DNA of 64,000 nt. Source: Fomitopsis serialis (Eukaryota; Basidiomycota; Agaricomycetes; Polyporales; Fomitopsidaceae). The stretch is from contig NW_025954989.1 in assembly GCF_022376445.1 (NCBI RefSeq), positions 186,001-250,000 of the forward strand, given 5' to 3'. The first letter of the stretch is position 1. Each line of letters opens with the position of its first letter. The notes below the pieces were generated by a model. That model was not told the origin of the DNA and ran no database searches. It was given only the letters and a program-made list of their open reading frames with translations. The position numbers were made by a program, and so were the translations under genes. Shown here one piece after another: positions 13,395 through 25,200 of the stretch.

Positions 13395-15951
13395 ATGACT
13401 GCCTCGCCTCCCGCTGAGTCTGCCAGCAACGCTGCTACCACTGAGCCGCAATGGGGAAGAGGTATGGTGTCTCGCCGTTCGTGTTGGGCCAAATGCTGAG
13501 AGCCGTGAATGGCAGTTTTATTGTGCGGTGGGACTGACTGGTGAGTCGACGGGGTCACGACGCCGGCGCGGTCGAGCTCGACGCGTCGCGTCGCGTTCAG
13601 CCACAACACTCTCACTCCAACGCTCACCATGATCGTGTCTGTGCAGGCCGCGGTTGGGTCGCAAGGATCGTGGTGGAAGCAAGAAGGCGCAAGAGCCAAC
13701 GAGCGTGTAGGTTGAAGTTGAACCACCCATTCCACTGGCATGACACGGCTATGTACTGAACGCTTGTAACCCGCGCAGTGGTCCGGACCTCCTCGAACCC
13801 CACATACTGCGCTCTCTGAGCAACGTCAAGGTCGCCTCGATCCACACCTCTTGTGCGGGATGCTTCGTCGTCATGCTTGACGCCGATGGCGCTGCCTGGC
13901 TGTTCGGGCGGAACGACCGTGGCGCGCTCGGTGTCGCGGGCGTCGAGGTTATATCCGAGAACGCGCCCATGCGCCTGACGGCGCAGGAGCTCGGGGCTCC
14001 CAAGGGAACACGTTTCGTGCACGCCGCCTGTGGGAGGAACCATACCTTGCTTGTGGGAAGTGGTGGACAGCTGTGGACGGCGGGGGCGAACCAGCTCGGG
14101 CAGGTAAGATACAGGTCACAGTTCTCTGGCGGGAGTAGCAGGTGACGAACTTGTCGATATCACAGTGTGGCCATCCGCCGTGTCCAGAAATTTCTGCGTT
14201 CAAGCTGGTCCAGGGGCCGAAGTATGGCGGAGTGAAGGAAAATGTAGTGAAAGCAGCTGCTGGCATAACATTCTCGATTGTCATCACAGCGAGCGGCAAA
14301 GGTGAGCAATGTCAAGATCGAGCGGACCATCCCTACTTAACGAACTACCACATCGTAGTCTTTGCTTTCGGGAACGGCGAACATGGCCAACTCGGGAATG
14401 GGAGGACTGGAGAGCACATCGTCTCCGCGGGCAAAATAGCATTTGACGTCGAACCGGAACCTAGTGAGCTCTCAATGAGTGGCACACGTCTCCTTGTCAC
14501 TGATCCATTGCTTAGTCCTTGTCAAGGGTCTCGAAGGCAAGAAAGTCACGCAGATCGCATGTGGACAGCAGCATAGTATAGCCTTGGACTCTGAAGGGTT
14601 CGTGATCATCCATGCTCGTGCGCTTGTGGTCTCATGGTTTTTCGCGTTCAGGGTCGTGTATGTTTGGGGCTACAATGGCTATTGCCGCCTTGGTCTGGGA
14701 AACCAGCAAGATGTCCTAATACCCAAACCTGTACCGCAGGTACGCTCGCATGCCGACTGATGCTAAACTCAGTCTGATGTACTCTTAGTTCGCTGGCCCA
14801 AAAGAGATAACGATGGGGACTGAAGTAGCTGCAGGGCCAACTAACTCTGTTGTCATCGACAAGCAAGGCATGTTTTGGATGGCCGGCAAGGTTCGTCTTC
14901 CTGTTTTTTCTGAACAATCGAATTGACTCGGGCATTCACGTTGCGCAGTGGAAGATGACTGGGGATGGTGAAAGATCTTTTAGTCCCTGCTTGTGCCGGC
15001 AATCTTATACTCCGTGTTAGGTTCCTCCGGCCAACCATATTCCTCCTTCCGATACATGCACGATATCATGTACGTAGCGATCTCGCATTCTCTGCCTTCT
15101 CGCCTTACGGTTTCTGCTCCTGCCAGGGGTTGCAAAGTGGTGCATGCCGCGTGCGGAGGCGTGACGCATTGGGCTCTGGCTCCCGACGAGGACGATAGCG
15201 TCATGACGGTCACGTTTGGCCAGGGTGCTTCGAACGGTTCGTCTTGAATGCACTGTTCTCTGCCACTTTGCTAACGTTGCCGTCTCAGGCGAGCTTGGCT
15301 GGGCCCAACGAGAGCAAGAGCGCGACGAAGCCCACACGGCATCAACCACTGATTGGATTGACGTCTTTCAGTGAGTGGCATCCTTTCTACTTTCACGTTA
15401 TACTGAGTTGAATGGCATTTCCAGAGTCGCGGGGGCCAGAACACGACGTACTTCCTGGCTAACCCGAACGAGAAGTTGTCTGATCTTCCAAGACATCCTG
15501 CAGACCTGGACTCGCCTGACCATGTATCGCCTGCAATGCGGAAGACGACGATACACCCTTATTGGCATGCGACAAGGTGAATATGCTATGGTCTCGTACT
15601 GCGTGTCTGATTGAGTGCATTTAGTGCGACCACCCATACACACGAACTGTCTCAACCTCCTTTGGACGCGGTGCCGATGGAGAATGGTTCTGTCCTGAAT
15701 GCGAGGAGAGTCCAGGTGCGCCCGTGGGCCTGAAGCGGTGAAAGCTGCATCGGTCATCGCGGCGAAGAGCAAAGCGGGCAGGAAAGCCGAGGCTGACGTG
15801 GAAGACGAGGACTCGGAGCCTGCTTCGAAGGCGGGCAGAAAAGGAAGGCACCGGGAGCTAGTAAGTCCAAGACCGCAGGTAAGCTCGCTATCTGTTCATG
15901 GGCGAGGGCTGTCTAACTGGGCTGTCTGCAGCGAGCAAGCGGAGGAAGTGA
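13395..15951 (+). CDS. RCC1-repeat protein with C-terminal PHD finger
   Basis: About ten exons. The early exons match an RCC2-type beta-propeller: RLGRKDRGGSKKAQEPTS, GPDLLEPHI, AAWLFGRNDRGALG, FVHAACGRNHTLLVGSGGQL, VFAFGNGEHGQLGNG, QIACGQQHSIALDSEG, VYVWGYNGYCRLGLG and KVVHAACGGVTHWALA. The C-terminal part is a PHD finger: CIACNAEDDDTPLLACDKCD, an interrupted middle, then DGEWFCPEC, followed by a basic NLS-like tail (KSKAGRK...SKRRK). Six -1 breaks occur between 15520 and 15842 (near 15523, 15639, 15656, 15675, 15730 and 15840), each curable by one added base. The splice phase suits start ATG 13451, while ATG 13395 gives a longer out-of-phase leader, so the start is uncertain. RCC1 propellers bind GTPases or chromatin and PHD fingers read histone tails; a chromatin role is inferred. 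Confidence 0.72.
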
Positions 15952-16320
15952 TGTATGGTGCAACCATCTTGGCTATCATTACGCACGTATTCTGATACGG
16001 ATCTATCGTATAGTTTCACTGGCAGCAATTGAGACGGACTATATTTGACAGTCCGAGCGAGCTAAGTGCGATAGCCTGGTCTGGCCTGGTCAGACAGGAA
16101 CACCAGGAACAGAAAGGCGTTGTCTATGTGAATGTGACACTGTGCAATTTGCTCTGTATGCGCACCGGTCCCAATCTGTCGGCGTGGTACGACTATTCAG
16201 CTTGGGCGCAAGTGCGCCCGAGTCAAGTCTGAGACTCGACAATCAGGCAGATGGCAACTATGCGTTTCTATTGTCAGCGACCGCACAAGCCCCATCTGGT
16301 AGCACGGCGTACCAGGACCA

Positions 16321-16545
16321 CTACTGCCCCGCAAATTTCTTACGCACGTCGCGTTCTTCTCGCAATGCCTCCGTCAGTTTCTGCAGTTGCGCTGCTATGG
16401 TCGAGTCGCCTCCGTGCGACGCGAGCCTCCGGCGGTCATCGTAGTTGACCAAAAAGTCCTGCAGCCGTGCCCGAGTAGAAGATGGGGAGATACCGTCGGC
16501 GCGAACGACATGCAGGCGCAGAGGTGGTGTGATAGCGGCGTCCAT
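16321..16545 (-). CDS. Small conserved-looking protein (74 aa), function unknown
   Basis: Single-exon ORF from ATG 16545 to TAG 16321. The product starts MDAAITPPLRLHVVRADGIS and ends in an amphipathic helix (TIAAQLQKLTEALREERDVR) with heptad-like spacing, probably a short coiled coil. It diverges from squalene synthase, whose ATG lies 354 nt away. The balanced composition and strong predicted helix distinguish it from the arginine-rich shadow ORFs nearby. I do not recognise the family; small coiled-coil subunits of larger complexes look like this. Support is the composition and gene spacing only. Confidence 0.45.
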   Translation of the reverse strand: MDAAITPPLRLHVVRADGISPSSTRARLQDFLVNYDDRRRLASHGGDSTIAAQLQKLTEALREERDVRKKFAGQ

Positions 16546-16898
16546 CCGGCCCAGACAGGATCAGCGCAGGCGGAAGTACAGTCTAAACTGACGCAGCTAT
16601 TGGTCAGACGGCATGATGCGGTACGGAGGCGTCTCACACCCACCTCTCCTTGCCTGTCGCCGTTCAAAGGGGGCAGCAGGTATGCTGTCGATTGTGCGGA
16701 GAGAAGCGAGGAACAAGCTACATCGCTGTGAACTGGACCCGGCCCGCTGGCAATTGCCCCTGTCACGCACCCCGTCTGAAGAGCCGCTCGCTTTCGCATA
16801 CATATCGTACCACCCCACCCCGCACGACCGGCCTCCATCCTCTCCCTTTCGCTCCCTGCTCATCCTGGCTGCCTGGTTCTAGCTCGTCCGTTGCAGAA

Positions 16899-18757
16899 AT
16901 GGGTGCAATGTCAATGCTGGTTTTGCTCCTTACGCACCCGCTGGAGTTCCGGACGCTGCTACAGTACAAAATATGGCACGAAGCAAATAGGGACATCTCT
17001 GCGCCCAACGAGTGGAAGAACTCGGGATGGGACCGTACATCCATGCGGAGATGTTGGGAGTTTTTGGACCTGACCAGCCGGAGTTTCTCGGGGGTCATCA
17101 AGGAACTGGAGGGCGACCTGGCTAGGATTGTGAGTAACCCTGTCAGCAAAAGCACGTTATTATCCCTTGGACATCCTACACCCTGCTTCCAGCACGGTTC
17201 GAAGTGCACGATGCGCGAATGCACGCCTATGTCTGAGGCCAGGCACCTTGTCTCACACCGTTTATAACGCGCGATCCTCGTTACCAGTGTCAGCGCCCAG
17301 ATTTGTGAACTAACACTTGTCGTGTCTAGATCTGCCTATTCTATCTGGTTCTGCGCGGGCTCGATACCATTGAGGATGACATGACGCTTCCGGACGAGAA
17401 AAAGCAGCCTATCCTCCGTCGGTTCCACGAACTCACCGTGACGCCCGGCTGGACGTTCACCGAGAATGGGCCGAATGAGAAGGACCGACAACTGCTCGTC
17501 GAGTACAACGTCGTCAGCGACGAGCTCCTCGAACTCGACGCTAAGTACGCGTTTTGCCTCGGGGTTTTGACGCGTTCTGACCGCCCCTGAGGTACCGCGA
17601 CGTCATCCTAGACATCACGGTGAAGATGCAGACAGGCATGGCGGATTACGCGCATCGCGCCGCGACGACCGGCGAGGTTTACGTGGAGAAGATATCTGAG
17701 TACGAATTGTACTGCCATTACGTTGCAGGGCTCGTCGGGGAGGGCGTGACGCGTCTCTTCTCCGTGTCAGGCAAGGAGGCACCTTGGCTCGGTGACCAGC
17801 TCGAGCTCTCCAACTCTATGGGTCTCATGCTCCAGAAGACGAACATCATCCGTGACTATCGCGAGGATGTCGAAGACAAGCGGTACTTCTGGCCGCGCGA
17901 GATCTGGGGTCGGGAGATTTACGGGAAGGCGGTCGGAAAGCCGGCCTTCACGGAAATGGCGCAGATGTACCAGCCCGGCAACGAAAAGCAGGCTCTGTGG
18001 GTTCAGAGCGGGATGGTTGTCGATGCTCTCAGGCACGCTGTGGACTCGCTGGACTACCTCAGACTGCTCAAGACACAGAGCGTCTTCAACTTCTGCGCGA
18101 TCCCGCAGACGATGGCCATTGCAACGCTTGCCTGTGCTTCATGAACTACGAGATGTTCCAGCGAAACATCAAGATCCGCAAGGCAGAAGCCGCTTCGGTG
18201 CGTCATCTGCATTCAGTCATACGAAGTGTCTGACAATACCAAAGCTCATCATGCGCTCAACAAACCCCCGTGATGTTGCCTACATCTTCCGGGATTACGC
18301 GCGCAAGATCCACAGCAAGGCTACTTCTGAGGACCCCAGCTTCCTCCAGATCTCCGTCGCATGCGGCAAGGTACGTACTATAGTTATGTGCATGTCCGCG
18401 CAGTGTGACTCACTGCCTACCGTAGATCGAGCAGTGGTGCGAGCAACACTACCCGTCGTTCGTCAGCATATCGGCATCTGCGAGCGGCGGCAGGCAACAG
18501 GTGTTCGACGCATCTGATGCCGCAGCCAGATCGCGGAAGCAGCGGATAAGCAGGACCAGGAGCGTGCATGGCAGAAACGCCTTGCCGCCGCGGCAACGAA
18601 CGGGAAGGCACATGGCGCTGCGAAGCCTCTGGGCGACGGCAAGGAAGAGTTCAAAGACATCCTGCTCTATGTTTTTGGCGCGTTTGTGCTCGTATTCGGC
18701 CTCGGCATCGGCGGGATATGGTTGTTCTTGCATTATTACGACAAATACATGTCGTGA
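16899..18757 (+). CDS. ERG9: Squalene synthase (farnesyl-diphosphate farnesyltransferase)
   Basis: Five exons: 16899-17129, 17330-17544, 17592-18197, 18245-18370 and 18426-18757. The enzyme condenses two farnesyl diphosphates to squalene at the ER, the first committed step to ergosterol. Both Asp-rich Mg2+/diphosphate motifs are present: DTIEDDMT near the start of exon 2, and NIIRDYREDVEDKRYFWP in exon 3. Other family landmarks are RSFSGVIKEL, YCHYVAGLVGEGV, MNYEMFQRNIKIRKAEAA and a C-terminal membrane anchor (DILLYVFGAFVLVFGLGIGG). Two -1 breaks sit at C runs near 18131 (LATLA/CFMNYEM) and 18526 (SDAAA/QIAEAADKQ). Adding one C at each restores the conserved sequence, so they are most likely assembly errors in an essential gene. 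The length, about 500 residues, is normal. Confidence 0.93.
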
Positions 18758-18993
18758 AAGTGATGGCTCTGTACTGAGTGCCCATAGCTAGCTATACGTG
18801 TGCCATATCTTACAGGACGCTGGTCTGCGTTTGTGGAGCGGTTCTCGCGCAGTGTGCTTGCAAATCACATAGTGTACACGCAAAATGCATCACGACCACG
18901 TCGACAGCGCGGTCTGCTGGACTTGTTTCATTCTGCAAAATGCACACTCGCCGGCTTTGATGGTCTGCTACGTACAGAGACTGCAAAAAGCAG

Positions 18994-19074
18994 GGCCTGG
19001 CCGGGAATTGAACCCGGGACCTCCTCCAATTGGTTTAACCCTAAGAAGGAATCATACTACTAGACCACCAGGCC
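18994..19074 (-). tRNA. tRNA-Pro (anticodon AGG), 10-nt intron
   Basis: Read on the minus strand: acceptor stem GGCCTGG pairs perfectly with CCAGGCC, the T arm is CCGGGTTCAATTCCCGG, and the D arm is in GTCTAGTAGTATGAT. The anticodon stem CCTTC/GGAGG (one G-U) encloses TTAGGG, a 10-nt intron after position 37, and T. The anticodon is AGG (Pro). A T-run (AAAAA on the plus strand, about 18985-18989) lies just downstream as a Pol III terminator. Confidence 0.92.
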
Positions 19075-19235
19075 GTTGATGACAAACTGTTATAAGATAT
19101 ATGAGACCCTTGCGACTTTCTCTGAGATGACGAGCACGTGCCTCTCGATCCGGATCTCTCGAGCGCGCTGCCTGTGCGTAACTCAGTACTGCGTCTCTTA
19201 CTCTGGCTGCGAAGTGCGGCGGTGGACTATTGCTC

Positions 19236-22200
19236 ATGGCTTCCACCAGCAGCGCTCAGGTAGAGGGCCTGGACCAGATCTTTCAAGGCCTAAGAAGCAA
19301 GAGCCATGAGGTCAGACTGCAGTCTGCCATCGACCTCCAACGTTATGTGAGTGAACCCCTCGCAAGCCATGTCTAAACTGCTCATCTCGTCCAGGTGTCG
19401 AACTCGGTCCATGACGCGTCCTCGGACGCTTCCGTCAAATTATGGGAGGAGACGATAAACAGACGACTGTTTGACTTGGTCCATAGTCAGAGCAATGTGG
19501 AGAAGCTCGGCGGTATATTGGCTATTGGTAAGTAGGTCTTGCATTGCATGCGCGATCTCATATTGACCAGCTCAGATTATCTCCTCAACGCCGAGGGAGA
19601 AGGAGCACTGGAGGCCCAGAGGAATCTATATCGCTTCTACAACTATGTCAAGACCTTGCTCCCGAACCCCGACATCAACGTTATGCTTGCCGCCTCCAAA
19701 ACTCTCGGTCACATTGCCGCTGTCGGCGGATCTACATTCGGCGAACGTTGGTTGGACTATGAAGTACAAGCAGCTATTGCATTGCTGCAAGCCGAGAAAC
19801 AAGAAGCCGGGAGATACGCTGGCGTGCTGATCCTGAAGGAGCTCGCGCGCAACAGTCCAGCCTACTTCCACCAATATATCGGACTTGTCTTCGACAAGAT
19901 TCTAGTGCCCCTTCGCGACACGCGCGTCATCGTTCGAGAGAGCGCGGCCGAACTTCTTGCAGCCTGTCTGGAAATTATAACATTACGGGAGCGGCAGGCG
20001 CGGAGTCCATTCCTGGTGCGGATCTTGCAGGACGCTCAGATGGGTCTCAAAATGGCACAACCAGAGATCATTCATGGTTCGCTTTTGACGTATAGAGAGT
20101 TGCTCCTGCACGGCGGCATGGTCAGCATGTCTCCTGATACCGTGTTCGACTTCATGTATTTACTGAAGCATCAAACAGTTCATGAAGGAGAACTTCCTCG
20201 ATGCTGCCGGTTTGATTCTGGGCTTCAAGACCCACCGAGACGCCCTCGTCCGCAAGATGGTCATCACTCTCATTCCTACCCTTGCGGTGTACGACCCGCA
20301 GACGTTCTCGGAGCATCATTTGCACCAAGCGATGGCGCATTTACTGACGCAGCTTGACAAGCCGAACGAGCGTTCAGTTGGTATGGGTCCATCTTCTGCG
20401 GCGGTGTCTGTGGGACTCATTTGTGAACAGCATTCATTGCTATCGGACATGTGGCGAGTGCAATGGGCAGTGAGATGAAGCCATTCCTCGAGTCTATCAT
20501 GCACCATATCAAACAGGGCCTGCAAATGCGTGGGTATGTCTTTTTAACCCCTATGCATCGCTTGCTATCCTTAGTATCTCATACCCGAAAGCAGCAAGAA
20601 GAACGCCCCCTCGGAGGAGCCTATATTTCAATGCGTCGGCATGCTGGCGTCCGCAGTCGGGCCGAACCTCACGAAACTGCTCCATGATCAACTAGACCTC
20701 ATGTTTAACTGTGGCCTGAGTGAGCCATTACGACAAGCTCTCACCGCCATCGCCACCCACATTCCGCCTTTGCTCAAGACTATCCAAGGTATCGTCACTT
20801 AGTGGGTCTTGGGCTGATAGTATGTTGATGATTTTCAGACCGGCTTCTTGATTTGCTCTCGATGCTCCTCAGTGGGCAGCACTATAAACCACTTGGTGCC
20901 CCTACGTCGATCCTCCGAACCGAGTCTGGATCTAAGGATGTCATTTCTGTCGATGTGAGTCAATGACGGGCCGTCAGATGAAGAAAGGTCTGACCTTCTC
21001 CAGGGCACATCCATCCAGAAGACTCCTGAGCTCATCACACTTGCCCTGGTCACTCTACGAGATTTTGACTTCAGCGGTAGGTGCGCTATTCAAAGGGCCG
21101 GTGTTTGTCTCACGTTGTGCGCCTTCCAGGTCATACATTGAACGAGTTCGTGCGCGACTGCGTTCTGCCGTATCTGGGCGAAGACAATCCGGAGGTACGA
21201 CGGGCGGCAGCAGAGACGTGCTGTCGTCTCTTCGTCCGAGATCCTATCGTCTACCAAGCGAGCAACCACTCCATTGAAATCATCAGCGATGTGATCGACA
21301 AATTGCTCACAGTCGGAATCGCAGATCCAGGTATGCGGTTATTTACGTGTACGCAATGCATCGTTTGCTGAGTTCTACGCGTAGACCCAACCATTCGGCA
21401 GACTGTGCTTTCCTCCTTGCACGAGCGGTTTGACAAGCATCTCGCTCAGGCAGAGAACGTCCGTGCTCTGTTCATTGCTGTCAACGACGAGGTATTCGAA
21501 AACCGGGTTACGGCAGTCGGACTGATTGGCCGCCTTGCGATGCATAACCCTGCCTACGTTATGCCGTCTCTCCGGAAGACGTTGATACAGCTGCTCACCG
21601 AGCTCGAATACTCGACAGTTTCGTGCGTAACATTTGTTTCTGTGGCCTGCTGGTACTGACGTGCGTTCAGTCGTGAGCGGGAGGAGTGCACACGATTACT
21701 CACTCTCCTTGTCGCGGCTACTAACCGCCTCATCAAGCCATACGCAATCCCCATGCTCAAGGTGCTCTTACCGAAGGCTAACGACCCAAATCCGACGGTA
21801 GCTGCAAACATCCTCATGTGTCTGGGAGAACTTACCCGCGTTGGAGGCGAGGAAGTCCTGCCTCACGTACCGGAGCTCATGCAAGTGATCATATCAAGAC
21901 TTGCTGACCCGTCCCTGCCGAAGCGAGACGCAGCGCTGCACACGTTGGGTCAAGTTTGCTCGAGTACCGGCTATGTCGTCTCGCCCCTCATTGACTATCC
22001 ACAACTCCTGCAAATCCTCAGCAGAATCCTCAGAACAGAGACGAAGCAGGCCGTCAGGAGGGAGATCATCAAGGTCCTTGGTATACTGGGTGCCCTGGAC
22101 CCATACAGACGCAAGGTAACGACCGTCGCTACCTTTGTCGGCCTACTGATGCTCACAGCGCCCGCAGATCAAGCCTGAAGAAGAGGCAGCAGCGTCAGAG

Positions 22201-25200
22201 CTGACCTCTTCCAATCTCGTGAACGCTGTGACGAGAAACTACACCGGAGTCAGCACAGGGACGGACGACTACTACCAGACTGTTGCAATCAACGCGCTAC
22301 TCGATATTCTAAAGGACCAGCAGGCGGCAGATCGGCATCACAAAGTCATAGAGGCAATCATGTCGATATTTAAGACACAGGGCTTGAAGTGCGCGACCTT
22401 TCTGCCTCAGGTGAGTTCGACACAAAGCCCAGTCTTTCTGAGCGATTGTTGACGTCATAAATCAGATCATCCCAGCATTCGCTGCGGTTGCACGGACATC
22501 AGTTGCCCGAATCCAAGTTTTCCATTTGGAGCAGTTGGCCATCCTTGTCGGGATCATCAAGCAGCACGTCCGTAACTACATGCCTGATGTCTTCGCCCTG
22601 ATCACGGATCTCTGGGACAACGTTTCGTTGCATCTGCCTCTAGTGTCTCTCGTCGAGGCACTGGGGAAGGCCCTTGATGCTGAGTTTAGGCCGTTCTTGC
22701 CGTCGATATTGCCCATGCTTCTCAGGGTATTCGATGGCGAACTCAACGAGAAGACAATGAGCACGCAAACCAAGATCTTCGATGCGTTCCTCACGTTCGG
22801 ATCCAACATCGAGGAGTATCTGCAACTTGTCATCCCGATCATCGTGAGGACGTACGAGCGGCCAGATGCGTCCACATCGCTGCGAAAGAGAGCAATCCAG
22901 ACGATCGACGGACTGTCGAGGAAGGTCAACTTCTCCGATCACGCATCACGCATCATCCATCCTCTAGTCCGCGTCCTATCGAATGCAGAATTGCGGAGCA
23001 CCGTAATGGAGACACTGTGCTCACTGGTGATACAGCTCGGGTCAGACTTCGCTGTGTTCGTTTCCACCGTAAACAAGGTAGGCGTTAGCATGGTCTGCGC
23101 GCCGCCTTGCTAATCATGATTTCCAACAGAGTCTTATCCGGCATCGTTTTCAACATGCTCGTTACGACAACCTGATTACCAAGCTCTTGAGTGGCGACAG
23201 ACTTCCGCAGGAAGCGGGTATACTGGAAGCATCGTTCGTCCCTCTCTGTTCTTATGTCAAGGGACAAGTTAAACTTTCCCTCATAGCGACAGTACTAAGG
23301 CGGTTGAGTTCACCGCCCCTGCCGAGGCAAACAAGATGACCGTCAATCAACAGCACCTCAAGCAGGCATGGGACGTTTCGCAGATCGCTGCTAAGGACGA
23401 CTGGAACGACTGGATGCATCGGATCACAGTAGAGTTCATGAAGGAGTCGCCTTCCCATGCTCTTCGCGCGTGCATGAGTCTAGTTGACGTACATCCGCCT
23501 CTTGCCAAAGAGCTGTTCAACGCGGCGTTTATATCTTGCTGGGGCGAGCTTTACGATCAATACCAGGTACCCCCTTGTCCGAGGCATATCTGCAGTGTCA
23601 CTAACTTGGTAATTTCGTAGGAAGACTTGGTTCGCTCGATTGAGTGCGCCATCACGTCGCCCATTGCTCCCGCAGAAATTGTACATCGCTTGCTGAACCT
23701 CGCGGAGTTCATGGAACATGAAGAAAAGGCCCTCCCCATTGAGAACCGGACACTCGGAGAGTATGCTATGAAGTTTCACGCATACGCCAAGGCGTTGCAT
23801 TACAAGGAACTCGAGTTCTTCACAGAAACATCGCCTACGATCATCGAGGCGCTGCTTGGTATCAACTCGAAGCTTCAGCAACATGATGCCGCATGGGGTA
23901 CTCTGTTGATAGCCCGAGAACAGTACGACGTGAGCAAGCATGAAGAATGGTACGAGCGACTCGGGCGATGGACGGAGGCTCTCACCACCTACGAGAAGAA
24001 GGCACGGGAGGATCCGGACAACCTTGATGTGGCCATAGGGAGGATGCGATGTCTACACGCGCTGGGCGAATGGAAGGAACTCGCGGAGCAAGTGGAGGAG
24101 AATTGGACGAAGGCCGCTCATGAGGACCGTAGGGAGATCGCGCCCATGGCCGCCGCTGCTGCTTGGTCCCTGAACGATTGGGATGCCATGGAAGATTACA
24201 TAGTGACGATGAGGCCTGATTCGGGCGACAGGCCATTCTACCGTGCCATCCTATCGGTACACCAGAATCAGTTTCCGAAAGCTATGCAACAGATTGCGAA
24301 GGCGCGTGATCAACTTGATCCAGAACTCATGTCGCTTGTGGGCGAAGGATATGGTCGCTCTTACAAGTAAGTGGTCAGCCATCAGCGATAGTTTTTCGCT
24401 GAGGTGGTATGCAGCATCATGGTACGGGCGCAAATGCTGTCCGAGCTCGAGGAAATCATTACATATAAGCAATATGCCGACCAGCCAGAGCGTCAGGCAT
24501 CCATGAGAAGAACCTGGATGAAACGGTTCGTAGTGGCTTGGATGTAAAGTGCAGTTCAACTCACGCGAGCTCGCACAGGCTGCAAGGGTGCCAGCCAGAC
24601 GTGGAAGTCTGGCAGCGTATCCTGCAAGTTAGGGCCCTTGTTCTCACTCCGGACGAAGACCCGATAATGTGGATCAAGTTCGCGAACTTGTGCCGGAAAT
24701 CTGACCGCATGGTATTAGCGGAGAAGACAATCAACTCGCTCCTATCGTCGGAGAGGGTTCGTATATTGTCCCCCTTACTTCCCTGCGCTTCGAGTACTGA
24801 TTGGTTGTCGCACAATGAAGGCTCCGAACGCCGTTGTATATGCCCAGCTGAAGTACATTTGGGCGACGGGTGCCCGAGAAGAAAGTCTGAGCTATCTCCG
24901 CTCACTTTGTGCCAACCTGGAGAGGGGTCTTCAAAATGGCGCCATCAGTCACTCACCGGAAATCGCGAGGCAGAAACCGAACGAGAAGCTCGATGAGGTC
25001 TCCAGGTTACTCGCGCGTTGCTATCTGAAGCTGGGAGAATGGCAAGTGGCCCTCAGGGAAGATTGGGGTTCTGTACGTTTCCGTCCCACCACCGTTGGTC
25101 TTAACATCCTGACTTTCGTCTAGCGCAACATCAAGGACATCCTACACTCCTATTACCTAGCTACTCACTACGATCCAACGTGGTACAAGGCGCAGCATAC

